Source: Flavobacterium terrigena
GTDB taxonomy: Bacteria > Bacteroidota > Bacteroidia > Flavobacteriales > Flavobacteriaceae
DNA length: 64,000 bases
Direction: 5' to 3'
Assembly: GCF_900108955.1 (NCBI RefSeq)
Contig: NZ_FNYA01000002.1
Location: forward strand, 558,001-622,000
Shown: piece by piece, positions 56,020 through 64,000 of the stretch
Layout: each line of letters begins with the position of its first letter
How positions within the stretch are numbered: position 1 is the first letter of the stretch
The notes under the pieces: model-generated
Seen by the model: only the letters and a program-made list of their open reading frames with translations
What the model was told of the DNA's origin: nothing
Database searches by the model: none
Program-made: the position numbers and the translations under genes

Positions 56020-57174
56020 ATGAAAAAAATACTTTTAACCATCAGTCTTTTGTTGGCTTCATTCAGTGCAATGAGTTGCAATAATATTACAGCAAATTCA
56101 TCTCAAAATTTAGCTATTAAACCTGAAGAAAACACAAAAATTCAAGTCGCTATTTTATTAGATACTTCTGGAAGTATGGACGGCTTAATTGAACAAGCCA
56201 AATCGCGTTTGTGGAATATTGTAAACACCTTAACCACTTTAAAATATTCGGGAAAAATACCAACCATTGAAATTGCTTTGTACGAATATGGTAACGACGG
56301 AATTGCCGCTGAGAAAAATTACATCCGACAAGTAACACCTTTAACAACGGATTTAGATTTAATTTCTGAAAAATTATTCTCGCTACGAACAAATGGCGGT
56401 TCAGAATATTGCGGTGCTGTAATTGGTGATGCGACAAAAGAATTAAAATGGGACGATGGAAAAAACAACATGAAATTGGTTTATATCTGTGGGAATGAAG
56501 GTTTCGATCAAGGTCCGATTAACTACAAAGAAGCTATAAGTGATGCTTTAAAAAAAGGCATTTACATCAATACCATTTTCTGTGGCAATCAAGATGAAGG
56601 CATAAGATTGTTTTGGAAAAATGGCGCTGATGTAGCTCAAGGGAAATTTTTCAACATCAACAGTAACGAAACCATTCACTATATCGCAACGCCTTATGAT
56701 GTAAGAATTAACGAATTAAATATCAAAATCAACATGACTTATATCGGATATGGCACGCAAGGCGAAGCAAAAAAAATGAACCAAACCATACAAGACAAAA
56801 ACGCAGAAAGTATTTCGGCAGCTAATTTTACAGAAAGAGCAGTGAGTAAATCTAAAGCCGTTTACACAAATACGAATTGGGATTTAGTAGATCGAGTTAA
56901 AGATGATAAAGATGCACTTTCGAAAATAAAAACAGAAGAATTACCTGCTGAATTGAAAGGCAAATCAGAAAAAGAAATTAAAGTTATTGTTGCAGAAAAA
57001 ACCAAAGAAAGAGAAGCTATTCAAAAAGAAATTGCAGAATTAGCAAAAAAACGTCAAGACTATATTGATGCAGAAGCAAAAAAACAAAATACAAAAGATG
57101 ATCTAGGAAATGCCATCAGCAACTCAATCATCGAGCTAGCAAAAACAAAAAAATACACTGTAGATTTAAAATAA
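56020..57174 (+). CDS. vWA domain lipoprotein
   Basis: A 384-residue exported protein. The signal ends in a plausible lipobox (SAMSC, Cys near 20). Residues about 45-215 are a von Willebrand A domain with an intact MIDAS start DTSGSMDG (about 48-55) and a later T/D pair. The C-terminal part (about 290-384) is charged and coiled-coil-like. vWA lipoproteins bind metal-dependent partners on the periplasmic side. It lies 18 bases after the Cys-rich gene and 5 bases before the DUF4139 gene, so the three are one operon. Confidence 0.85.
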   Translation: MKKILLTISLLLASFSAMSCNNITANSSQNLAIKPEENTKIQVAILLDTSGSMDGLIEQAKSRLWNIVNTLTTLKYSGKIPTIEIALYEYGNDGIAAEKNYIRQVTPLTTDLDLISEKLFSLRTNGGSEYCGAVIGDATKELKWDDGKNNMKLVYICGNEGFDQGPINYKEAISDALKKGIYINTIFCGNQDEGIRLFWKNGADVAQGKFFNINSNETIHYIATPYDVRINELNIKINMTYIGYGTQGEAKKMNQTIQDKNAESISAANFTERAVSKSKAVYTNTNWDLVDRVKDDKDALSKIKTEELPAELKGKSEKEIKVIVAEKTKEREAIQKEIAELAKKRQDYIDAEAKKQNTKDDLGNAISNSIIELAKTKKYTVDLK

Positions 57175-57179
57175 AACCC

Positions 57180-59003
57180 ATGAAAAAAATACTTTTATCC
57201 ATAACCTTATTGGCCACTGCAATTTCATTTGCACAAAAACCAATTTTCACTTCTGCCAAAACAAAAGCGGTAACGGTTTATTTTTCTGGAGCCGAATTAT
57301 CTCAAACTACATCAGTAAATTTACCAGTTGGAACTAGCGAAATCGTGATTAAAAACGTAGCTGATTATTTAAACGAAAGTACGGTACAAATTGGCGCACC
57401 AAATAGTTTAACAGTTTTATCGGTTCAGTTTACGCAAAATTATATTTCTGAATATGAAATTGATGAAAGCAATCCAGCAATTAAACGCGTTCGAGATAGT
57501 ATTACTTACGTTCAAAAAGAAATTAAGAAAATACAAATCGATAAATATTCGCATCAGCAAACTATTGAAATGTTAGACCAAAACAAAGCGGTTGGTGGCG
57601 CAAATACGGGTTTGAATGTAAGCGAATTGATGAAATTAGTAGAGTATTACAAAGCTAAAAGAACAGAATTAGATAATGCCATTGTGACTTTATCTGAAAG
57701 AGAAACAAAATGGAACAAAACACTTACGGATTTGAACAACAAATTGGTCATTAACACCCAAAAAGAAGACAAATCGTCTAAAGGAAAACTGATTTTACAA
57801 GTCATGAATGAAATTGCCGGAAATGTAAATTTAGATGTGACTTATATTACGAATTCGGCATCATGGCAACCTTTTTACGATTTACGTGCGGAAAGTATTA
57901 ACTCGCCAATTAACTTAATGTACAAAGCGAAAGTAATGCAAAGCACAGGAATCGATTGGAAAAAAGTAAAACTAACGCTTTCTAGCGGTAATCCAAATCA
58001 AAATAATACAGCACCATTATTACAAGCTTGGTTCTTGAGATATGGTTATTTACAAAAACAAATTGAATTAAATCAAAACGTTAGTCCAAATGCAATACAA
58101 GCCTTATCAGGAAAAGTTGCTGGACTTCAAATCAGTGAAGCGGAAGGTATAAAAAATCATAAAATTATTTTAAGAGGAGGTAGAAGCATTACAGGAGAAA
58201 ATAATGCTTTAGTTGTAATAGATAATTTAATCTCATCATCAGAAATATTAGCTCAACTGCCAACTGAAACCATTAAGAGTGTTAATGTGATTAAAGGTGC
58301 TCAAGGTGCTGCATTATATGGTTCGCAAGGAGTAAATGGAGTAATTGTCGTAACGACAAAAAACATGGATGATTACACAACTATTGAAGAACAAGAACTC
58401 AACGTTTCTTTCGATATTGATATTCCTTACGATATTTTATCTAACGGAAAAGCACACAGTGTAGCTTTGAAAGATTTAAAATTACCAGCGACTTACAAAT
58501 ATTACGCCGTTCCAAAAGTGGAAAAAGAAGCGTTCCTATTAGCGGAATTGAACGATTATTCGAAATATAATTTATTACCTGGTGAAGCGAATATCATTTT
58601 CGAAGGCATGTATGTCGGTAAAACACAAATTAATCCAAATCAAACGCAAGACACGTTAAATTTAAGCATGGGAAGAGATAAAAAAATCTCAATTAAACGT
58701 GAAAAAGTAGTGGATAAATCGGGAACGAAATTTTTATCTTCATACAAAGAACAAACGTTTACATATGATATTATTGTTCGAAACAACAAAAAAGAAGAAA
58801 TCAATATGTTGCTAAAAGACCAACATCCGTTAAGCACAGATAAAGAAATGACGGTAGAACTTTTAGAAAAAGATGGCGCGAAAGTGAATGAAGAAACAGG
58901 TGTGATGACTTGGGAAATTAAACTAAAACCCAACGAAACCAAAAAATACAGAATCAGTTACAAAATCAAATATCCGAAAGATAAAGTGATTGGAAATCTT
59001 TAG
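57180..59003 (+). CDS. DUF4139 (MuiA-like) protein with inserted TonB-plug-like segment
   Basis: A 607-residue exported protein (signal about 1-19). Residues about 28-125 match DUF4140, 125-200 a coiled coil, and about 205-300 plus 400-600 match DUF4139 (mucoidy inhibitor MuiA family): DVTYITNSASWQPFYDLRAE and PGEANIIFEGMYVGKT. Between them, at about 303-393, sits a segment like the plug of SusC receptors (SGKVAGLQISE, ILRGGRSITGENNALVVID, VIKGAQGAALYGSQGVNGVI), which is not part of usual MuiA proteins. It has no beta-barrel. It lies 5 bases after the vWA lipoprotein. The function of the family is unclear. Confidence 0.82.
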   Translation: MKKILLSITLLATAISFAQKPIFTSAKTKAVTVYFSGAELSQTTSVNLPVGTSEIVIKNVADYLNESTVQIGAPNSLTVLSVQFTQNYISEYEIDESNPAIKRVRDSITYVQKEIKKIQIDKYSHQQTIEMLDQNKAVGGANTGLNVSELMKLVEYYKAKRTELDNAIVTLSERETKWNKTLTDLNNKLVINTQKEDKSSKGKLILQVMNEIAGNVNLDVTYITNSASWQPFYDLRAESINSPINLMYKAKVMQSTGIDWKKVKLTLSSGNPNQNNTAPLLQAWFLRYGYLQKQIELNQNVSPNAIQALSGKVAGLQISEAEGIKNHKIILRGGRSITGENNALVVIDNLISSSEILAQLPTETIKSVNVIKGAQGAALYGSQGVNGVIVVTTKNMDDYTTIEEQELNVSFDIDIPYDILSNGKAHSVALKDLKLPATYKYYAVPKVEKEAFLLAELNDYSKYNLLPGEANIIFEGMYVGKTQINPNQTQDTLNLSMGRDKKISIKREKVVDKSGTKFLSSYKEQTFTYDIIVRNNKKEEINMLLKDQHPLSTDKEMTVELLEKDGAKVNEETGVMTWEIKLKPNETKKYRISYKIKYPKDKVIGNL

Positions 59004-59031
59004 TTAAGTTAATTGTTAAGCATGTTTCTAC

Positions 59032-59066
59032 AAACCCAATAAGTTTCATTACTTGTTGGGTTTTTT
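59032..59066 (+). terminator. Rho-independent terminator of the DUF4139 locus
   Basis: A 13-bp stem with one G-U pair (59032-59044 and 59051-59063), loop TTCATT, followed by T. It is 29 bases after the DUF4139 stop. Confidence 0.85.
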
Positions 59067-59090
59067 ATTACTTTTGAGAAAATTAAATTC

Positions 59091-59480
59091 ATGAACCAAC
59101 CTTTTATCATTCCAACCATTACCACAAACGAAAACGGAATTTCCATTTTTTCAACCATTGATTTTTCTGTAGAACAACGTGGTGGCTTATTTCTAACGGA
59201 ACAAATTGGTTCAAAAAATTTCAGAATACGAAAAAGTGATGTGGGTTACACAACAGATTTTCATTTAGCTGGCGATGCGACTTTTATCATCATCCAAAAA
59301 GGAAGTCTAAAAATAGAATTACAAAACGGCGATTTTAAAATTTTTAATCCTGGAGATTGTTTCATTGCTAAAGACAACTTACCCGAAGATATTCCGTTTG
59401 ATAAAGCAATACACGGACATAAAGCTAGTGTTATAGGAAATGAATCGCTTCAAGCTATTCATATTAAATTGAATTTATAA
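59091..59480 (+). CDS. Cupin-domain protein
   Basis: A 129-residue small beta-barrel protein. The pattern of a GD-type loop (HLAGDATFIIIQKGSLKIELQ) and NPGDCFIA fits a cupin. Few His/Glu metal ligands of classical cupins are visible, so metal binding is uncertain. Its role is unknown. It is a single gene between two terminators/spacers. Confidence 0.75.
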   Translation: MNQPFIIPTITTNENGISIFSTIDFSVEQRGGLFLTEQIGSKNFRIRKSDVGYTTDFHLAGDATFIIIQKGSLKIELQNGDFKIFNPGDCFIAKDNLPEDIPFDKAIHGHKASVIGNESLQAIHIKLNL

Positions 59481-59578
59481 ATTTTTAAAACATGTGATAA
59501 GTATATGATTTTAAAATAATTATATAATAAGCTGTAAGAATTTTTCTGTATTTTTACGTAACCTAAATATTTAAAATC

Positions 59579-60946
59579 ATGAAAACTACTACTTCAATTA
59601 TTCTACTTTGTATTTTTAATTTCGCTTGGTCTCAATCTTTAAATTTACAATCTTTTGGTACAGGATTTACTTCACCTGTAGAAATTGCTCATGCTGGAGA
59701 TTCACGTTTATTCGTTGTGGAACAAACAGGTCGAATTAAAATTCTAAACACAAATGGTTCGGTAAACGCCACACCATTTCTTAATATTTCAACCATAATT
59801 AGTTCAGGTGGCGAACGTGGTTTACTTGGACTGGCTTTTCATCCCAATTACACCTCAAATGGCTATTTCTTTGTAAATTATACGAATACTGCAGGAAACA
59901 CAGTAATTGCAAGATATTCCGTTTCAGGAAATCCAGATATTGCCGACACAACCGGACAAATTTTAATGACTATTACCCAACCTTATAGCAATCACAACGG
60001 CGGATGTATAAAATTTGGTCCAGATGGCTTTTTATACATAGCAATGGGTGACGGTGGAAGTGCTGGCGACCCAGAAAATAGAGCACAAAACATCAATGAA
60101 AATTTAGGTAAAATGTTGCGAATAGATGTAAATTCAACTGTTGCGCCGTTTTACATCAATCCGCCTACAAATCCGTATGTTGGAATTGCAGGAAATGATG
60201 AAATTTGGGCGATTGGACTTAGAAATCCATGGAAATTTTCTTTCGATAAATCTACTGGCGATTTATGGATTGCAGATGTTGGACAAGGTGTTTGGGAAGA
60301 AGTGAATAAAGTGAGTCCAACTTTAGCGAATGTAAATTATGGTTGGAAATGTTTCGAAGGAAATGCTGTTTACAACAGTACTGGAAATTGCGCGTCTATT
60401 ACTGGAACAACTGCTCCGTTAGCTGTGGCGAATCACAATACTGGTGCTTGTTCTATAACTGGTGGTTATGTTTACCGAGGTACGACGTATCCAAACTTAG
60501 TGGGTAAATATTTATTTTCTGATTATTGTTTAGGAAAAATTGGAATTACAACTTCAACTGGAGCGACCACATTTAGCACTACTTTTTCAGGAAATTTTGT
60601 AAGTTTTGGAGAAGATGTTACTGGCGAATTATACATTTCAGATATTGGCAGTGGAACTATTTATAAAATTGTGGACACTTCATTAAGTAATGAAAGTTTC
60701 GAAAAAAACCTATTTACTTTATATCCAAATCCAGCGAAAAACATACTTTTTATAGATAAATCGCAATCGAATTATCCAACAGAAATTCAAATTTATGATG
60801 TCAACGGAAAATTAGTTTTACAACAAGAAACTGGAAAAATAAGTCAAAATAAAATTGATATTAGTCCACTTACAAAAGGTTTTTATTTCGTTACCATAAA
60901 AAATGATAATGACGAAAATTCACAATATAAATTGGTTGTGGAATAA
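59579..60946 (+). CDS. Secreted PQQ-dependent sugar dehydrogenase-like protein with T9SS domain
   Basis: A 455-residue protein. Signal peptide (about 1-18, ending WSQ); six-bladed propeller of the glucose/sorbosone dehydrogenase family (about 25-370), with GGERGLLGLAFHPNY, YSNHNGGCIKFGPDGFLYIAMGDGG and GLRNPWKFSFD; T9SS type A sorting domain (about 378-455, LFTLYPNPAKN). It probably oxidises sugars or aldoses outside the cell or on the surface with PQQ. It is a single-gene unit. Confidence 0.92.
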   Translation: MKTTTSIILLCIFNFAWSQSLNLQSFGTGFTSPVEIAHAGDSRLFVVEQTGRIKILNTNGSVNATPFLNISTIISSGGERGLLGLAFHPNYTSNGYFFVNYTNTAGNTVIARYSVSGNPDIADTTGQILMTITQPYSNHNGGCIKFGPDGFLYIAMGDGGSAGDPENRAQNINENLGKMLRIDVNSTVAPFYINPPTNPYVGIAGNDEIWAIGLRNPWKFSFDKSTGDLWIADVGQGVWEEVNKVSPTLANVNYGWKCFEGNAVYNSTGNCASITGTTAPLAVANHNTGACSITGGYVYRGTTYPNLVGKYLFSDYCLGKIGITTSTGATTFSTTFSGNFVSFGEDVTGELYISDIGSGTIYKIVDTSLSNESFEKNLFTLYPNPAKNILFIDKSQSNYPTEIQIYDVNGKLVLQQETGKISQNKIDISPLTKGFYFVTIKNDNDENSQYKLVVE

Positions 60947-60955
60947 CAAAAAAAA

Positions 60956-60988
60956 CACCCTTCGAGGGTTTAAAACCCTCGAAGGGTG
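60956..60988 (-). terminator. GC-rich hairpin between convergent genes
   Basis: A near-perfect 16-bp inverted repeat (60956-60971 and 60973-60988) with a U-run on the minus-strand transcript, so it mainly ends the aldo-keto reductase gene. Each arm also contains an inner palindrome (CCCTTCGAGGG and CCCTCGAAGGG), so a two-hairpin fold is possible. Confidence 0.8.
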
Positions 60989-60994
60989 AATAAT

Positions 60995-62032
60995 TTACGG
61001 CGCTGGATTAGGAATCAGTTCCGTAATTTTATCGATTTCTTTTAAAACCGAATCGGTCAACATCACATCAAACGCATTAATATTTTCTTCCAATTGGTCA
61101 ATAGTTGTTGCACCAATTATGGTTGAAGTAACAAACTCTTGGTGATTGACAAAAGCAATTGCCATTTCGGTTAAGGTTAAACCTAAACTATTTGCTATAT
61201 CTTGGTATAATTTTGTTGCTTTAAAACAGTTTTCATTGGTATATCGTACAAAATTTGGAAACAATTTCATTCGAGAATTTTCTGGAGTTCCGTTTAAATA
61301 TTTTCCAGTTAAGAATCCAAAACCTAATGGTGAATAGGCTAACAAACCTACATTTTCACGCATTCCAATTTCAGACAAGCCCACTTCGTACAAACGATTT
61401 AATAAAGAAAACGGATTTTGAATCGTAGCAATTTTTGGTAAATTGTGTTTTTCACTTTCCATTAAAAACTTCATCACGCCCCACGGATTTTCGTTGGAAA
61501 CACCAATGTGCTTTATTTTTCCTTCTTTGATTAATCCATCAAAAATGGTTAAAACTTCGAAAATATTTTCTTGCCAATGCGTGTCGATTTTTTCCAAACC
61601 TCTTTTCTGAAACATATTCATCACACGTTCTGGCCAATGTGTTTGGTACAAATCGATATAATCTGTTTGGAGATTTTTTAAACTTAATTCAACAGCTTCA
61701 ATGATACTTTTCTTAGAAAAATCAAGTGGTTGACGAATGTAAGTCATTCCTCTATTCGGTCCAGCAATTTTTGTCGCCACAACCAAATCATCTCGTTTGT
61801 GTTTGTTTTTCGCTAACCAAGTTCCGATGTAACGTTCTGTACTTCCAAAAATATGTTCGTTTCCACCAATTGGATACATTTCAGCGGTATCAATAAAATT
61901 AATACCACGTTCCACAGCATAATCCAATTGAAAATGTGCTTCTGCTTCGGAGTTTTGATTTCCGAATGTCATGGTTCCTAAACAGGCTTTACTTACTTTT
62001 AAATTGGTATTAGGAAGGGTTGTGAGTTTCAT
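60995..62032 (-). CDS. tas: NADPH-dependent aldo-keto reductase (Tas family)
   Basis: A 345-residue cytoplasmic (beta/alpha)8 reductase very close to E. coli Tas in pattern: LGTMTFGNQNSEAEAHFQLD, DTAEMYP, KIAGPNRGM, TDYIDLYQTHWP, IGVSNENPWGVMKFL, TIQNPFSLLNR, LLAYSPLGFGFLTGKYL. The catalytic Tyr (in EMYP), Lys (in ATKIAG) and Asp are in place. The substrate is unknown. It is convergent to the sugar dehydrogenase gene. Confidence 0.93.
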   Translation of the reverse strand: MKLTTLPNTNLKVSKACLGTMTFGNQNSEAEAHFQLDYAVERGINFIDTAEMYPIGGNEHIFGSTERYIGTWLAKNKHKRDDLVVATKIAGPNRGMTYIRQPLDFSKKSIIEAVELSLKNLQTDYIDLYQTHWPERVMNMFQKRGLEKIDTHWQENIFEVLTIFDGLIKEGKIKHIGVSNENPWGVMKFLMESEKHNLPKIATIQNPFSLLNRLYEVGLSEIGMRENVGLLAYSPLGFGFLTGKYLNGTPENSRMKLFPNFVRYTNENCFKATKLYQDIANSLGLTLTEMAIAFVNHQEFVTSTIIGATTIDQLEENINAFDVMLTDSVLKEIDKITELIPNPAP

Positions 62033-62107
62033 TATGGTAAACTATTTTTTGAATGGCGAAGTTACGAAGTTTGGTAAAAAGAAGGAATGAAGTTGTATAG
62101 ATTTTAT

Positions 62108-62563
62108 TTATTTTAAAATATCTTCAATAATTTTCAAATGATGCTTGGTATGAATCGCTAAGAATTTTTCCGTTTGTTTGGCATTCAAATCACTTAGAAA
62201 AGGATGTTTAAAAAAACTATTTTTTGGCAAATTATTTAGTTTTGAAACCTTATTTTTAGCAATTTCAATATTTGATTTTAATTCTTCAACTGTAGCAATA
62301 CTTATTGGTGTAACCACTTTTGGCGCTCTAATTTTTCCTCTAGGAATTTTTCCAGTTGTAAAAACAATAAGCTTATTCAAATTAAATTTCGATTTGAATT
62401 CTGCTGGATTTGAAATTTCTAATTGACTCATCACTCCATTTATCACCAACAAACAATGATCAATTTGCCAACCAATGGTGCTACTTGAAATTTTTGAATT
62501 TGTTTTTTCTAAATTAGGAATATGATTTTCTAATTGAAGAAGTATATTATGAAGTTTGGACAT
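62108..62563 (-). CDS. DUF1569 domain protein (DinB-like four-helix bundle)
   Basis: A 151-residue helical protein. SSSTIGWQIDHCLLVINGVM (His near 36) and LAIHTKHHLKIIEDIL (His near 139-143) match DUF1569, which resembles DinB/YfiT metal-binding four-helix bundles. The function is unknown. It is 75 bases upstream of the aldo-keto reductase on the same strand. Confidence 0.8.
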   Translation of the reverse strand: MSKLHNILLQLENHIPNLEKTNSKISSSTIGWQIDHCLLVINGVMSQLEISNPAEFKSKFNLNKLIVFTTGKIPRGKIRAPKVVTPISIATVEELKSNIEIAKNKVSKLNNLPKNSFFKHPFLSDLNAKQTEKFLAIHTKHHLKIIEDILK

Positions 62564-62580
62564 AATTTTTAGATTTAAAA

Positions 62581-62610
62581 AAACCTAACAACTAGAAAAT
62601 TGTTAGGTTT
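62581..62610 (-). terminator. Rho-independent terminator of the OmpA-family gene
   Basis: An 11-bp inverted repeat (62581-62591 and 62600-62610) with a U-run on the minus-strand transcript, 20 bases after the OmpA-family stop. Confidence 0.85.
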
Positions 62611-62629
62611 TAAATGTTTTATTTGAAAA

Positions 62630-63595
62630 TTAAATTTCGTTTAACAACTTAGACAATTCGTCTAATTTTGGTTCTAAAATAATTTCAATTCTACGATTTT
62701 TGGCTTTCCCTTCTGCAGAATCATTGCTTAATAATGGCGCAAATTCACTTCTACCTGCAGCGGTTAAATTCGCTTTATTCACTTTAGGATTCGCAATTAA
62801 AATATTTACAATTGAAGTTGCACGTTTTGTAGATAAATCCCAGTTATTTTCGATACCACCAGCTAAAGTTCCTGTAATTTTATCATTATCCGTATGTCCT
62901 TCAATTAAAACAGATAAATCCTGATTATCACCTAAAACTTTACCAACTAAATCAACAACTTTTTTACCTTCAGTTCCAACTGTCCAACTTCCAGATTCGA
63001 AAAGTAATTTATTTTCCATAGAAACATAAACTTTACCATCTTTTTCCGTAACAGTTAATCCTTTTCCTTCAAACGCTTTTAACGATTTAGATAAAGTTTC
63101 TTTTAATTTTTTCATAGCTGCTTCTTTATCAGCCATAATTTTTTCTAATTCTGCCAAACGTGTTGAAGATTTTAATAAATCGGCTTTCAATTTGTTTAAC
63201 TTGTCTTGCTCAGCAGCCATCGCTTTTTGCTTCGCTTCTAACTCCGCTAATAATTCACGATTTTTCTTAATATTCGCATCTAAAGCTTCGTTGCTATCTT
63301 TTTCAAGTGCCGCATAAGACGATTTTAAGTTATCTAAACTTTTTTTAGTTGCTGCATAATCAGCGGCTAATTTATCACGTTCAGCTCTTAATTTTTCTGA
63401 TTCCGATTTGTACTTATCTAAATCTGTTTGTAAAGCAGTATTATTGGTTTTTAAACCTTCATTTTCATCTGCTAAAGAGTTACGTTCTTTTTTAAGTTCG
63501 GCGAACTTATTTTCTAAATCTTGATAGATTTTTTTAGAAACACATGAAGTTGTCATGGCTAATACTACTATGGCTAATCCTACTCTTCTTATCAT
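62630..63595 (-). CDS. OmpA-family lipoprotein with long coiled coil
   Basis: A 321-residue outer-membrane lipoprotein: signal with lipobox TTSC (Cys near 18), a long alanine/lysine-rich coiled coil (about 22-180), and an OmpA-C domain (about 195-310) with VLIEGHTDND and ANLTAAGRSEFAPL, NRRIEI, which binds peptidoglycan. It probably ties the outer membrane to the cell wall. It starts 62 bases after the exonuclease gene. Confidence 0.92.
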   Translation of the reverse strand: MIRRVGLAIVVLAMTTSCVSKKIYQDLENKFAELKKERNSLADENEGLKTNNTALQTDLDKYKSESEKLRAERDKLAADYAATKKSLDNLKSSYAALEKDSNEALDANIKKNRELLAELEAKQKAMAAEQDKLNKLKADLLKSSTRLAELEKIMADKEAAMKKLKETLSKSLKAFEGKGLTVTEKDGKVYVSMENKLLFESGSWTVGTEGKKVVDLVGKVLGDNQDLSVLIEGHTDNDKITGTLAGGIENNWDLSTKRATSIVNILIANPKVNKANLTAAGRSEFAPLLSNDSAEGKAKNRRIEIILEPKLDELSKLLNEI

Positions 63596-63657
63596 TATAT
63601 CAGTTTTGTTTTATAATTAGACGTTTGTTTTTTGTATTTGGTTGTATGCTAATTTAT

Positions 63658-64000
63658 TTATTCAATTTCCACCAAAATCGGACAATGATCTGAATGTTTG
63701 GCTTCTGGTAAAATTAAGGCTCTTTTTATATTATCTATTAATTGTTCCGTTACTAAGCAATAATCAATTCTCCAACCTTTATTATTATTTCTAGCATTCG
63801 CTCTATAACTCCACCAAGTGTAATGATGCGGATCCTTGTTTAAATGACGGAAGGTATCAACCATTCCTGTTTTCATAAATCCATCTAGCCAAGAACGTTC
63901 TTCTGGTAAAAATCCAGACGTTTTTTCGTTGCCTTTCGGATTATGAATATCAATCGCTTCGTGGCAAATATTATAATCACCACAGATTACTAAATGCGGA
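63658..64000 (-). CDS. xth: Exodeoxyribonuclease III, 3' part (5' end outside the window)
   Basis: The last 113 or so residues of an exonuclease III/AP endonuclease. Visible are VICGDYNICHEAID (catalytic Asp and Asn), HNPKGN and SGFLPEERSWLDGF, and the C-terminal KHSDHCPILVEI with the catalytic His. It repairs abasic sites. The start and N-terminal domain lie beyond the right edge. Confidence 0.93.
   Translation of the reverse strand, partial: PHLVICGDYNICHEAIDIHNPKGNEKTSGFLPEERSWLDGFMKTGMVDTFRHLNKDPHHYTWWSYRANARNNNKGWRIDYCLVTEQLIDNIKRALILPEAKHSDHCPILVEIE

Noticed and set aside
59091..59480. Cupin gene as AraC-type regulator
   Set aside because: There is no helix-turn-helix domain; the protein ends after the cupin barrel.

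Overview
The window is chromosomal DNA of a member of the Bacteroidota, almost certainly Flavobacteriaceae and probably close to Flavobacterium. The evidence is the low G+C content (roughly one third by eye), promoters of the Bacteroidota type (TTG or TTTG, 19-21 bases, TAnnTTTG), two proteins ending in type IX secretion (T9SS) sorting domains, a SusC-style plug sequence, DUF4270 and DUF3127 proteins, and atpDC lying apart from the rest of the ATP synthase genes. Most of the window is core genome. No tRNA, rRNA, CRISPR array, prophage or complete insertion sequence was seen.

Layout. 0.1-2.2 kb: flavin reductase-like protein, DUF3127 protein and aat (+). 2.3-7.6 kb (-): an operon of a very long TraB/GumN protein, a queuosine precursor transporter, tag and a VF530-type protein. 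7.8-15.7 kb: AIM24-like protein (+), then a minus-strand block with prolyl oligopeptidase, a TonB-dependent receptor with a small His-rich protein, asd and a TlpA-like thioredoxin. 15.8-17.9 kb: aspS and a cold-shock gene (+). 18.0-30.9 kb: a complete 14-gene nuoA-N operon (+) with a clear promoter and a clear terminator. 30.9-32.5 kb: an accessory island with a 21-bp tandem repeat array, an orphan 241-codon gene and inverted copies of one hairpin at its edges. 32.5-37.4 kb: a 1614-residue T9SS surface protein. 37.7-43.0 kb (-): a biotin operon (membrane protein, bioF, DUF2007 protein, bioD, bioA, ketoacyl synthase). 43.1-45.0 kb: atpDC. 45.1-49.7 kb: a starch-synthase-like protein, a DUF4270 lipoprotein and glmS (-), divergent from panC, panD, a flippase-like membrane protein, an esterase-like protein, radA and an HExxH protein (+, 49.7-55.1 kb). 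55.2-59.0 kb: a three-gene envelope locus (Cys-rich membrane protein, vWA lipoprotein, DUF4139 protein with an inserted TonB-plug segment). 59.1-64.0 kb: cupin, secreted sugar dehydrogenase, aldo-keto reductase, DUF1569 protein, OmpA lipoprotein and the 3' part of an exonuclease III gene.

How the genes work together. The nuo operon and atpDC form the respiratory and phosphorylation core, the bio and pan genes make cofactors, and glmS feeds cell-wall precursors. The least explained parts are the 31-32.5 kb repeat/orphan-gene island, the 55.2-59.0 kb locus with its hybrid DUF4139/plug protein, the ketoacyl synthase in the biotin operon, and an esterase-like protein whose nucleophile serine is replaced by aspartate. 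Start codons, promoters and family names come from reading the sequence and from memory of the families; no database search was run.
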